Positions 39,962 to 51,565 of a stretch of DNA of 64,000 nt are shown here, piece after piece. Position numbers and translations under genes: made by a program. The stretch spans positions 744,001 through 808,000 of the forward strand of contig CM066296.1 in NCBI GenBank assembly GCA_033816765.1, written 5' to 3'. The notes below the pieces were generated by a model that was given only the letters and a program-made list of their open reading frames with translations, was not told the DNA's origin and did not search any database. The stretch's first letter is position 1. Each line of letters opens with the position of its first letter. The stretch is from Nothopassalora personata. Its lineage: Eukaryota > Ascomycota > Dothideomycetes > Mycosphaerellales > Mycosphaerellaceae.

Positions 39962-42900
39962 ATGGACGGCAACACCAACGGCGCGTATGACACGTCGTCC
40001 AGCGGCCTCGAGCACATCTCCAACGCCCTCAACGCGACCCTCAATCCGCGCGTCCCCAACAGCATCCGCCAACAGGCGCTGCAGCATCTCGAGGCTGTCA
40101 AGAACCAGCCTGATGCCCCACACTATGGCTTCACCCTCGCCGACGACGGCAAGCAGAACGATGCGGTGAGGTACTACGGCCTCCAGTTGCTGGAATACGC
40201 AGTCCGCTATCGGTGGACCGAGTACACCGACGATCAGACGGCACAGCTGCGCGCCTGGATCAAACAGCTGGCGGGCAGTCTACGCCAACAAGATGCCCTC
40301 TTCATCAGGAACAAAGTCGCCCAACTGTGGGTGGAGATGGCGAAACGATGCTGGGGAGGCGACGACTGGGTGGACATGGACACCTTGCTCGTCAACCTGT
40401 GGGACAAGCCGATGGACGACGAGGGCACTGTGAACAAGATTCTCGTGCTGACTATCCTCGAGACGCTCAGCGAGGACATCATCAACAACGAGGATGCCGT
40501 GGCAGGTCTGCGGCTGGACGTGCTGGGCACAGCCTTGAACGACATCATGATCCCAACAGCACTGTACAAACACCATGCCCTCACCCGAGCTGGCAGGCAG
40601 GAAGTCCGGTGTGGCGAGGAGGGATGGCTCAACAGAGTGTGTTCGTTCTTTGCAGCATGCGTGAAAGAGGCAAGGATGGGCAATGATGCACAGAAAGCAC
40701 AAAGCATGGAAACCTGCGCCATTAAAGCGTTGAATGCGCTCCGGCCGACCATGATATGGATCAGCATGAAGGCTGCCGATGAGGTCAGCTGTGTTGACTG
40801 CCTCTACCTCCCCTTCCACACCAACAACGTGCAACTTCAGACAGCTGCTGTGGAAGTGCTGTATGCTTTGCTGGGCAGAAGTTTCAACCCGCATGTTCAA
40901 GACGTTTGGACACGCCTGCTAAGACAAGCCATGCGGCCTGATCGCATCGCACTGATTCGGCAAACATTCGAGGCAACAATGGTCGGACCCGGCGAGGACG
41001 ACGAAAAGTACACGCTGCACAAGAAGATGGCAGAGCTACTGTCCGTTCTTGCAGACGCCATCTCTGAACACGAAGAGCTCGCGGACAGCTCGGTCGACCT
41101 GCCGACCCTCTTTGACCTTTTACTGACCGTCACACAGCACAAGAGCTTGACAGTCTCGATACCCGTGCTGCATACTTGGACAAAACTGCTCAGCGTGCAA
41201 GAGGATCGCATCGTGGATCTTGTGCTTAATGCGCTACCCACACTTCTACAAGTCTGCAGTGAGCGATTGCTGCGCTATGAGGCACTACCTGACGACGTCG
41301 ATGAATGTGCTCAGTATCTCGCTGAAGACTTCGACACTATTCCAGAGCGACACGCCTTCCTTGGCAACTATCGTCGGTATTGCTCGACAGTGATACAGTC
41401 CGTCGCTCGTTTCAAGCCCATTGATGCACTATCCATTGTTCTCCAAGGTCTTCAGTCTCTGCTCGAGAATGGTCCTTACACTACGGCTCGCGGGTTTGTC
41501 AGCACAAACTACACAAAGTCGTCGCTTCCCGTCTTGCGATTCGATGCCCAGTACAACGTGGTGGCTGGTGCGCTCAAGGGCTACTCGGCATGGATGAGCG
41601 ATGTTGCGGACATCACACCAGAGCAGGATTTGTACACCATAGTACAGAAAGACCTGCAAGACGCTTCAGAGTCTCTTCAACAGTGGTGTCACGGCATGGC
41701 GAATGCTCACTGCGATGATCCTGGTGTTGCTGAGCAGGTGTTGCAGGCATTCGTGCTGGTTCTGCGAACTTTGAAGCACCCACCGGCAAGTTTTGTGCTT
41801 AGCACAGTTCAGCACATGCTCACAATGCGCCTATGCGATGATCCAACACAACAACAGTATTCCGACTCAATCATAGCATTCGAGGCTTTACGTGTGGTGG
41901 AGCTGCAGAAGCTGGCTCTCGTATTTCCAAATGCTCTTCTCGAAGTCTATAGTGATCTTGAACCACGAATCGGCGAGCTTGCAGAGGAGCACGCGGATGA
42001 CCAGCGGCTGCTATGGGGCTACAAGGCTTTCTTGTTCATGGTGCTTCATCGTGCTACTGGCATCGACCATCAGGTGCGCATAAGCAAGCTGCAGGAGATG
42101 ATGAAGCCTACGTACGATGCATGGGCAGATCCCAATCTGGGCACATCCGTTAGCAGTCTTCAAAACTTCTGCCAGTCGATTGCCATGAATGATCTGCCTG
42201 AGTTCTACAAGACATACGGCTTTGACCGAGTCTCGGACTGGTCAGCGCAGCAGCTCGATCAGAACGGGCAGGCTCGACAGAACGAAATCAAGGAGAAGAG
42301 CGACCGCCTGCCTTTGCGCATGACGAAGTCCATGCTGTCCGCTACCACCGAGAGACTGAAGAGTGGCTCCGACGAATACGAGATTGCCTGTGCTCTCTGG
42401 AGCGAGCTGATACCCATAGTCCTACCTAATCTGCTCAGAATTCTTCAGCATGCTGTCGCCTTCCATAACATGTCGAACTGGTCGCAGCTCCCCCAAGAGC
42501 TCCAAATGGTCGTCAAGCGGACGATGCAGGACCGCTTCTGGCAATCGGGGATTTCCAACGAAACCAAGGAAGAGTTCTACAACCGCATCTCCGGGTCCAA
42601 GACATCCTATGAGGGCTTTGCAAGCACAGTCCGAGGCACCATGCGTAACGTGCGTGAGCAAGGATATCACATCATCTACCTGATGACCAAGTTCGACGAG
42701 CAGTTCTACGGCCTCGCAGAGCTGGCGCAACCTCTGGCAGACGCTATCTTCGACGATGCTGGCAGTCTGACTGCCAACCACTTGCATCCCATCATCAATC
42801 TCACGACCGGGCTTGTGCAGCGATGTCCACCACACTACCGAAGTCATTTCCTGCCGCCGATACTGCGTAAGCTCTTTGTAACTCTGGACGCCAAGATCTC

Positions 42901-43717
42901 AGCAGAATGGGAAGCCCTTGGCCACGCCGCGGAACTGCACAAACAGGAAGTAGACGAGCTGAGTGATGAGATGCGCACCGAGAGTGTACTCCGTCAGCTC
43001 ACCTTCAGCATGGTGTCGTTCGTACCTTTCCTGCTCGAGTACGATCGTCAACAACATCCGAATGGCCACGCGAACGGCCACAGTAACAGCCAGGCGAAGC
43101 CACTCCTCAGCGACCTTGTTCTTTCTGACGCCAGTGTCCTCGAGCCCCTCATCCTTTTCTGCACCCACGCGCTCCGTATGCGCGATGGTCGGTGCTGCAG
43201 CACAATCTGCAAAGTCTTCCGAGGCATCGTGCCGATGTTCGCATCGACCTCTGACTCTGGCAGCGTATCCGCCGAGACCGCCGCGCAAGTCCGTGAGTTC
43301 ATCTGCACCGAAGTGCTCAAGGCCTGCATCACCAGCTTGAATGAATCATACTTTGCCGATCTCCAGAAGGACCTTGCGGCGCTCATCGCGCAAATTTTGC
43401 TGCTGTATGGAGGCAAGACTACCACGCCGAGAGACATTTTGCTGAGTCTGCCGGATATCACGGCGCCGAAGGTTGAGCGAGCTATGGCGCGGATCCATAA
43501 GACGCAGAATGAACGCCAGCAGAGAGCTCTTGTACTCGAACTTCTTGAGGGTGTTCGAGGTGTCAGCATTTATGAGCAAGGCAAGGTCAAGCAGAATGGT
43601 ACGTCGAAGAAGAAGGCGGGGATCGATGGAAGATATATGGAAGTTGAGCAGGGACCAAAGGTCGTACATGGGGAAGAGCAAGGCCTCGATGGAATGGCGG
43701 CAATGTTCGGGGATTGA
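39962..43717 (+). CDS. MSN5: Exportin Msn5/exportin-5-like karyopherin
   Basis: Msn5 (KapL in Aspergillus) exports phosphorylated cargo from the nucleus with Ran-GTP. The single exon encodes 1251 aa from MDGNTNGAYDTSSSG. An upstream in-frame stretch from 39890 is Arg-rich and not credible. The N-terminal importin-beta region contains LNPRVPNSIRQQALQHLEAV, VRYYGLQLLEYAVRYRW and FIRNKVAQLWVEMAKRCW, and HEAT-like helices follow throughout. FRGIVPMF and the terminal IHKTQNERQQRALVLELLEG match exportin-5 proteins. Absence of introns and size (Msn5 is about 1220 aa) agree. No regulatory motif is evident upstream. Confidence 0.9.
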   Translation: MDGNTNGAYDTSSSGLEHISNALNATLNPRVPNSIRQQALQHLEAVKNQPDAPHYGFTLADDGKQNDAVRYYGLQLLEYAVRYRWTEYTDDQTAQLRAWIKQLAGSLRQQDALFIRNKVAQLWVEMAKRCWGGDDWVDMDTLLVNLWDKPMDDEGTVNKILVLTILETLSEDIINNEDAVAGLRLDVLGTALNDIMIPTALYKHHALTRAGRQEVRCGEEGWLNRVCSFFAACVKEARMGNDAQKAQSMETCAIKALNALRPTMIWISMKAADEVSCVDCLYLPFHTNNVQLQTAAVEVLYALLGRSFNPHVQDVWTRLLRQAMRPDRIALIRQTFEATMVGPGEDDEKYTLHKKMAELLSVLADAISEHEELADSSVDLPTLFDLLLTVTQHKSLTVSIPVLHTWTKLLSVQEDRIVDLVLNALPTLLQVCSERLLRYEALPDDVDECAQYLAEDFDTIPERHAFLGNYRRYCSTVIQSVARFKPIDALSIVLQGLQSLLENGPYTTARGFVSTNYTKSSLPVLRFDAQYNVVAGALKGYSAWMSDVADITPEQDLYTIVQKDLQDASESLQQWCHGMANAHCDDPGVAEQVLQAFVLVLRTLKHPPASFVLSTVQHMLTMRLCDDPTQQQYSDSIIAFEALRVVELQKLALVFPNALLEVYSDLEPRIGELAEEHADDQRLLWGYKAFLFMVLHRATGIDHQVRISKLQEMMKPTYDAWADPNLGTSVSSLQNFCQSIAMNDLPEFYKTYGFDRVSDWSAQQLDQNGQARQNEIKEKSDRLPLRMTKSMLSATTERLKSGSDEYEIACALWSELIPIVLPNLLRILQHAVAFHNMSNWSQLPQELQMVVKRTMQDRFWQSGISNETKEEFYNRISGSKTSYEGFASTVRGTMRNVREQGYHIIYLMTKFDEQFYGLAELAQPLADAIFDDAGSLTANHLHPIINLTTGLVQRCPPHYRSHFLPPILRKLFVTLDAKISAEWEALGHAAELHKQEVDELSDEMRTESVLRQLTFSMVSFVPFLLEYDRQQHPNGHANGHSNSQAKPLLSDLVLSDASVLEPLILFCTHALRMRDGRCCSTICKVFRGIVPMFASTSDSGSVSAETAAQVREFICTEVLKACITSLNESYFADLQKDLAALIAQILLLYGGKTTTPRDILLSLPDITAPKVERAMARIHKTQNERQQRALVLELLEGVRGVSIYEQGKVKQNGTSKKKAGIDGRYMEVEQGPKVVHGEEQGLDGMAAMFGD

Positions 43718-46700
43718 GAGGATGGTCACCTGTTTCGTCGAGTCGATTGAGCGGCGACAGGTGAGAGGCGATTTGAGCCAGCGATTCTGCTAACGATACC
43801 CCATAGGTGCGTACGATTACGACGCACTTGTCTGTATTATAGTAGCGTGAATGCATGTTGTCCTTGATGTATGCACGCACCGGCTCGCACAAATCCTTCC
43901 CGCTTTAGCGATCCTTCGAATCCCCGCGTCTCAGCTAAATGCGGCTTGGATACGCTATCGCGGTCTCAACGAGAATGTCCACCGGGTTTGGCCTGGGAGG
44001 ACCGATCTCCAGAGTCATCAAGACATATCAGAAGTACGATTCTAGTGGTCTCCAGCCCATTAGCCCGTGGTATAGGATCTGCCATCGTCGGCGTGGCCCT
44101 ACGGCCGAGTCTTCCTAGATCTCGTCTCTCAACGCAATCCGTCTTGGTAGAGAGCTTAGGGTTGAGGTTGTGTGCAAGCAAAAATAGTGACGACGCCCGG
44201 GTCAGTAGAGGTAGAGGCAGAAGGGCTTTGACGGTTGTCCTGGTGACCTTGCGTCCTGCAGATCATTCTGGGAAGTGGTTTCCACAGCGGTGTGAGCTCG
44301 CGTCGGTGGATTTGTGGCTTGACGTGGTGCCAATGTTCATTTCCATTTCCATTTCCATACTCGGCCAGCGTCGTTCGGCGTGTTTTGAGGCAGTGACGAT
44401 CGATGATGAAAAGTAGGCGGGCACCAGGTCCTGAACAACGTCCGGCGACATGCTTAGCATTAGGGAAGATGACTTCGTGTTCGACTTGGGATGCTTGATG
44501 ACGCTGGCTGACCACTCGCCAACGGATTCATACGATCTCTGTGACCGATTCCAGCCGTGAGAAATTCTCATAGTCTGCCAGCAGAAGACCGTGCTCGCCA
44601 TACAGAACGCCGCTTATGCCATGACTCTCTCCACAACATGGGAGCGCAAGACTAGATAGATGCCAAGACAACTGCCTTGACAGCACGGGAAACCTCCTGG
44701 ACACCTATCATCATGCTACCCCTCCCGCTCAGGACGGCAAATGGCACAGCGTAGAACCGTAATCTACGTCTTCTCACATGGCGACATCAACGAGGAGGGC
44801 ATGCGTCATGTTTGGCCCTTTGGACCCACATCGCTAAGCAGCGCACTGTCGGGTTGAGGAAATGTCCATAGGCCCTGGTGGCCTGTCACTTGAGTGGAGA
44901 TTGGTGGAATAGACTGGCGACTATGCATGATTGTTGAGTCACTTCACATCTGAATTCGAATGTGATCTGCAAACCGTCACCGTGTGCCTCCACGAGGGTG
45001 TCAAGCCGCGTGGCGTATGTAATGCTCCCTGGTTATGGTCCAGCCGCGTGGCGCAGGGGATCTGTCGACCGAAGGAACCTTTGGAGGAGCCGTGAGTTTA
45101 TTTGCTGCTGTGACAAAGTAGAGGACCGTGACGGGGTTGATGTAGGAGGTGACAGTCAGCAAGATGTGAATCGTGTAACAGGATAGTTTTGCGGTAGCGA
45201 TCGTCGAATGCTTCGCGTCAATTTCCATTTTTGAGGTCCCGTTGCTCCATGCTGATGCCTACAGTGGTGAGTGCTGCAATTGCCCCACCAATGCCTATTC
45301 CTGCTGCTTCGCACATCGCTGTTGGTGTCATGGCTACAGATTTAGGGACAACATGCGGTGGCAGTTCGGTAACTGAACCCGAGATCACACAAGGAGGCAG
45401 TGCATGACCTTGCACAACATTGCCAAATCGGTTCGTACGACCGACATGCCTGCTGAGGCACGAGACCTATAAAGGGTCCCGGGGAGAAGGATTCTCCCGA
45501 AGATGTGTCTTCTTTGATGGATTGAGAGGATCCGATGAAGCCCTGGTAAGACGCTGCGGATCTTGCCTTGATGCTCCTGACTCATGAGGCGCCGGGACAG
45601 CACGACTTCTCGCAAGTTAGTACAAAGCAAGCAATTAGCCCTTATGGCATCGCTACTTTGATCTGCCTCGTCGCGCCCCGCGTTATCGTGTCCGAGCATG
45701 CATCTGTAGGACGACAGCACTTAATGACTTGATCGGCATCTTACCGATGTCTGCCACCGGAATGACCGAAATGTCCATACACACGGTGGGCGGTGTTGCG
45801 ATTCACGCCGGCGCCGGTGGGCGGTAGGCCTCATTCCTCGGAGCTAGGCGCAGCAATTCTTGAACCGTAACTCCGAGTTGTCGATCAATTTGCGAGCGTC
45901 GCAAGTGAAATGTGGTAATCCTGAGTGATGTGCTACCAGCCAGTCGCAATAAGCGGCGTGAATTTTCGCCCGTCTTGCTTATCAAAGCTTTCAGTGCACT
46001 GTGATACAAGATGCGGAGTTCGAGTAGATGAGTTAGGGCAGCTTTCTCGAAAGATGTGGTTGGTGATACTGCTTCGCCTCCCGACCGGTGTCGACTTCTA
46101 AGACATGATAAAGCGGGCGGTCGATCTCACCGCTGGACGTGGTAGTGCTCATGCGAGTTTGTATGTCGAGAATGTTTGCCCGAGCGGTGTATGGTGAACT
46201 CGCACAGCTAGTGACGATCTTTCTGACAGGGTTAGCTATAGTTACGGCTAGAAATCAAGATTGCGGGGACGGTTGCCCTTGGTGATGGAAGTCGATCCAA
46301 TTGCGCTGACTTACCGCGTGCGCGGAAAGCATGTTCCAGTATCTGGCGTATGATGAGACGATGCGTTTCACATGGCGAATACGTTGATGAAGGCCTCATG
46401 GTCGCGTGGGGAGAGCGTTCTGTGCCATGCGGTCAAATACGAATACAGAAGACAGGCATGCCCAGTGGAGAAGCTGCAAGCACACAAGCACTGCTACCCC
46501 AGTCTCACGGCGTCAGTGTGGCAGTTTTCCACAACCCGTGCGTGCAAGCAGAAACCGATCGGCTCCTACAGCCAAGGGAGCATTTGAGCTCGCAGTGCAT
46601 GGCTCCTGCGGCCTTCGCTCCTCGGTTACCGGCGAAGACGAGGCGCAACAGACGCGCCAGAGAGTACAGCGGAAAGTCTGTCAGCTTACTGTCACCGGTA

Positions 46701-47937
46701 CCGAGCGCCGCTGTCGAAGTGGATATGTTCTAGGTCAGGTGGAGAGGACAGCTGGTGATTCCGGTGAGTGTGGTGCGCTCGACTCGGCGCTGCGTCCAGC
46801 CTCGCGCAATTGGCAATTACTTGACGTGCTTGATCAATCAATCTTTGGCAGAATGGTGGCTCTTGGCTGGCCGGCGCGTCGTGGCCATAGAACTACGGTG
46901 AGCTAAAGTTAGGTGGTGTCGGTCGCACGAGACACGATCTGCCGCCAAGCACAAGCTGTTGTTCCATGACGGAGATTCGCTGCGCGCGCCACGGGCCCGA
47001 ATCGATCGTGAGGGCTGGTATTTCGTGTTATGTGAGCACGCTACCGTTTGGTCTGTCCAGTGTCCACTACTGTACACGCTCACGCGGTGCACGGAGAGCA
47101 GACCGTTTGTTGGTGGCTTGCCTCCGTGCCTCTCTGCGGAACCGACCTGTCTCGCATCGCACGCCGAGCAGCCCACTCTCAGGCCTCCCTGTGCTCCCAC
47201 TCGGCCGTGCCTGACAGGCATATTCCCGATCAATGGCTTTGGCACTACGACCAGTCTCCACTATGCCTTGCGGGCTGGCAGAACGTGACAAGAAGACACA
47301 CCCACCAGACCCGTATCTCGAAGTAGACATCGCTTGGCCCTGCGCAGAGATGCGATTGGCCGCCGTGGTGCCTTACAATAGCATACAGCTCGTTCATCAT
47401 CATCATCATCATCATCGTCATCATCATCATCATGCACACATGCATGCAAGACCTCGCGCTCGCACTGGATCGCGATGTTCAGACGACCCATCACACACAT
47501 TACCAAGCTGCGCTGTGCCGCTTGAGCACGACTCACATCTAACGAATGCGCGTGGAGCTTGCGCACGGCTGCCTCGAGGAGCACCAAGCTCTCGCGCCTT
47601 TGCCACGAGTCTAAACCCTGGATCGCACGCTCTGCGCTGAAGAGTGGCAGCCGGGGTCCGCATCCTTCATCTAAAGCAGCACCCAGCCGCTAGTACCAAG
47701 CAGGGTAGTGACTGTTGGTTCACAGGTGTACCTTTATAATGCTCTCTACAGCCCCCAAGGCGCAGGCGAGCGGTGCTAAAAGCGATCAGACTCTCTAACG
47801 TCAAGTGTGCCCTAGCCATATGCTTCAGCAGGAACTCCATCACTGCCCGTGTATATCACTTCTCTGACCCCAACCTCGCCATGCGACGTGACCTTAAGTA
47901 GGGAGCTTCCTTCCGGTTCGCCGACCTTGATCCATCG
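43718..47937. other. 4.2 kb gene-poor interval
   Basis: No frame here shows family motifs or usable splice pairs. The longest are 181 codons at 43871-44416 and 166 at 46406-46906 on the plus strand, both of shuffled composition. Repeats present are CATTTC x3 near 44336-44360 and a CAT run at 47395. The end nearest 47938 probably holds the promoter of the zinc-finger gene. Non-coding transcripts cannot be excluded. Confidence 0.45.
47395..47433 (+). repeat. (CAT)13 microsatellite
   Basis: Thirteen consecutive CAT units with a single CGT interruption at unit eight. On the opposite strand it reads as an ATG run. It lies in a gene-poor interval about 500 bp upstream of the zinc-finger gene. Confidence 0.9.
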
Positions 47938-49417
47938 ATGACCTCTGTGATCACAATGGACTCACCATCTTCCCAGTCACTCGCCCAAGCACCAAGGGTT
48001 CGCGCCCACTCCATCTACTCGGCGCAGTCATCCATCAACAAGCACGGTGCCATCAGCAAACGCTCTCACAACGACCACCGCCATCGATCCATATCGGCCT
48101 CGCAAGCTGACCGACTTTACAACTTCGTCGCCGGGCAAAGCGACTCCACCCAGCCAGCCATCGATCAAGGCACCATCAATCCATCATCGACACTAGGCAT
48201 CCAGTGGCTTACTCCTCAACACTCACCTGAACCGCAAGGCTTCGAGACCGAGCAGCAACCGACTCAGCCGTACCCGCAGTGGACTGCACCGACGCCTCCC
48301 AGATCTGACTCCGGTGTTCCTGCAGTATCTGTCGACTTCAACGATCTCCCCGTGACTACTGGCATCAGTATCGCTCCCGAGTTCGCCTTCGAACAGCCAA
48401 CTTCGCAAGCGGAGATGAGGTATGCTCCTTACTGATTGAACGAGACTAGCGCACAGCATGCTTACGAACTCGCAGCTCGTTAGGGTTCTTGCTTCCAACG
48501 CAATACGGATCCGGTCCTGGGGAGTCTGACCCTTCCAGTATGTATCTCTAGTCTTACCCTCTCCACAACTTGGAAGCTAACACGTACCAGGCTACACGAT
48601 GGATCAGAACTACATTCCTCCCATGCGCATGTCGCTACCAACTACAACTAGCGGTGCTACTGCCTACGCGCAGACAGCCTCATCCAGCCCGTCGCTCTAC
48701 CAGCAGAGCAGGACGCCTGAGCTGGAACCCAGTCGACGCCATTCTGAGATGCCAGCTCCCAGCGCAAGCCAAGCTTACGACCAAAGTTATCATCGCCGAA
48801 TAAGCAGTCCGTACGACAACATGTCAAGCAGTGCCTACTCGATGCCACCCAGTCAGACCATCCCATCCATAAGTGGCATCACACAAAGCCCACTTCCTTC
48901 GCCAGGCATGAGCCAGTCTGCAGCAACTCCACCGATGCCACAATACAACAGCAGCATGTCAAGGTACGTTGCTTCCCGTGAAGAGCTTATCAATCCTTAC
49001 CACATGCATTAACCATCCTTCAGATCACCAAACATGTACGACAGCAACATGTATTCACAACAGCCCGCATACACGACAGCACCAAGCGCAACACAGCTCT
49101 ACGCCTCATCGCAGAACATGTCGTATCCTCCGCTATATGGCACATCGAACGAAGCGCTCGCAAAGCCGTTGAGCAGCGACTCTTCCATACGAGTCCTCAA
49201 CCAACGACCCAAGCCTCAATGTTGGGAACACGGCTGCAACGGCCGCCAATTCTCGACTTTCAGCAATTTACTGCGACATCAACGAGAAAAGTCAGGCACT
49301 TCAGCGAAATCTTACTGCCCCAAGTGCGGCGCAGAATTCACACGAACGACAGCACGGAATGGACATTTGGCACATGACAAGTGCACAAAGCAACGCCGCC
49401 CCTCAGACGGCAAATGA
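47938..49417 (+). CDS. C2H2-type zinc-finger protein
   Basis: Four exons, 47938-48419, 48476-48537, 48591-48963 and 49024-49417, are joined by introns of 56, 53 and 60 nt (GTATGC...CTCGCAG, GTATGT...GTACCAG, GTACGT...CTTCAG), giving 436 aa. Most of the protein is Ser/Gln/Pro/Tyr-rich and disordered. The only structured part is at the C-terminus: a Cys/His segment with [20 protein letters not shown], then [20 protein letters not shown] and DKC. This finger pair is typical of fungal C2H2 regulators, so a DNA-binding role is probable but targets are unknown. The initiator may be 47938 or the second Met at 47956. The exon 2 join gives [16 protein letters not shown]. Confidence 0.78.
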
Positions 49418-51565
49418 TTACGATAGACGATGATGATGTACAGAACTTTGATCACAGGAGGCAATATTCTGAGCATGTTGTTTGAGCACTTCATTGAGAC
49501 GATTGGGAGGGATAGTACCATGGCAACGCCGACGATACCCGCGCTTGCTTGTGTGCATGTCTTACGACCAGGGAGCCTTCTTATCAGCAGACGTCGGGAG
49601 GATTGAGACTTGCAAACCACGTTTCGACCTAGCCGTTGAGCGTTGTTTCAAGACAGAAAGTGGTGATGTAGATCTTACCAAGACAAGACCACCCAGACCA
49701 TTGAACTCAAAGCTCCTCCCAAAAACTCTAACTATGCTTGCTTGCCCTTCGCCTATTTTCTCGTGGCGCGGCCAACAGGGCTCGCAAATTGCAACATCCA
49801 CCGCAGCTGAGAAAGATGCGAGATGGCGATCTCTACCTCCATGCGGAATGCTGTGCGCGCTAATTGTGGCTCATGCGCTGGGTGCAGTCTGATGGTTGTG
49901 TGTCATCATCAGCGATACCTTGACGCAAGATTGTTGCTGAGAGTAGTAGTTGCCTCGGTTGCTTGCGCCCTACAGGTGATGCGTGACAGGCTTCGTTACC
50001 CACGGCATACATACCATTACTTGACCGGTCTCCATATATTTTCGCGATTGCTGACATAAGGATGTAGGGCGAAGCGACCTTGGCAGAAATCTCGCATCCT
50101 TGTCATCTACGGGGACCGAGTTCGTCAAAAATTGATTGACAAGCCTGCACGTGTGGGAATAGCGCCCAAGGCGGCCTGGTTCCCGCGAGAATGGTGTCAA
50201 GACTAGACGCATGCGGCCGTCGGACAAACAAGTTGTTCGCACTTCAGTGTGGAGCGTGATTGGGCGCGATGTGTGAGTGTTGCGTTCCGCAGCGAATCGT
50301 GACTTGCAAATGTCGCCAGTTCATTGCCAAGGCCATGATTTGCCCCACCTTGTGAGCCGCGATGAACGGTCCGTCGCCGAGCAGGCCAATAGTGTAGAGT
50401 GAGTGCTACTGTACCGTCTGTTCTGGTCATGGTTTTGCGAGGTCATCGTGCCTGCAACGCGAGCAGTCACATGGTGGAAATCTGCCGCATGGCTGAGGTG
50501 CTGTTGGATGCCTGGTGATACTACAGAACTGCTTCAGATGAGCACAGCGTAGTTCCTGCAGCACCTGTCATGTCAAGATGGCATTGGGACCAGATCTCAG
50601 GCTACAGGATCTGCAGGGGTGTGTGCGATCATGGCAAGGTGTCGTCGTCGTGTGGTCGCGTCCTTCCGCTGTTGCACGCTCGCTTTGCCATGTGCGTGGG
50701 AGCGAGGATTGCGGGAGCCACACACAGACAGGTGCCGTCGACAGCGCCGAGTCGGCTCCTTCGAGCCGTTCACGCTGGCACGGCGGAATTTGATACCCTG
50801 CTTTTGCGACCGCCCGGTCCTGATCACGATCGCCTGAGGCAGTCGGCTCGGTAAGCCGTCCCAGAGCTAAGATGGCGGTTTGAGATGGGTGCTCCACTTT
50901 ATGGTGTGACCTCGTGAGGGACAAGCTGATGCCTGAGCTGCTACATTTTCCGAATGCGGAATGCATTGCGAAGTGATTGCGAGTCGCGGCTGGGCTAGAA
51001 GTCTGGCCTCAGCAGGCGTCCCACTCCGCCGTGTTCCACTGTTGAGTGAAAGTGATTGCGAGCGGAGATGGAATTTCTATGCTCCGAGTGGTGTGAGTCA
51101 CATGATCAAGGAAATTCGTCGGAGGATTGAGATCGAAGGACGTCACCTCGTAGACAGCCTTAGTTACGCACAATAACGGCAGCAACATCGCTAGGGACAT
51201 GTTCGTGCTTACCCGCTCCTGATGCTGTCGCAGCCATCGAATCGCAACGATCGCATGACCATACTGGTCACCACGATGTACCAATCCATGGCCGAGCTAT
51301 TCCGCGTCCACTATTCGCACACCAACACTCTGTCGTTAAGAAAGCAAGTACGGATAAAACCGACAAGATCGCGGTATCGTAGATGAGCCAGACGCCGCAC
51401 AGGAAGGGATAGCACTTTGCGCGGATACTGTATTCGATAAAGCACCCGATTTGCAAGATCAAGATCTGAAGCTTCTAGAGATTATCTCGAATCGAAGCCT
51501 GGAAGCTTGATCCACCTCCTAACAAGGCAGCTGCATAGCCAGGATCGGCCATATTCAAGGTGAGT
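49418..51565. other. Intergenic, no supportable gene
   Basis: 2.1 kb between the zinc-finger gene and the GTPase. Small overlapping frames only (up to 136 codons). A GGTGAGT directly before the GTPase ATG could be a 5' splice donor in a leader intron. Confidence 0.4.

Noticed and set aside
46406..46906. 166-codon plus-strand frame
   Set aside because: Overlapping frames of similar length exist in two other phases, and composition looks random.
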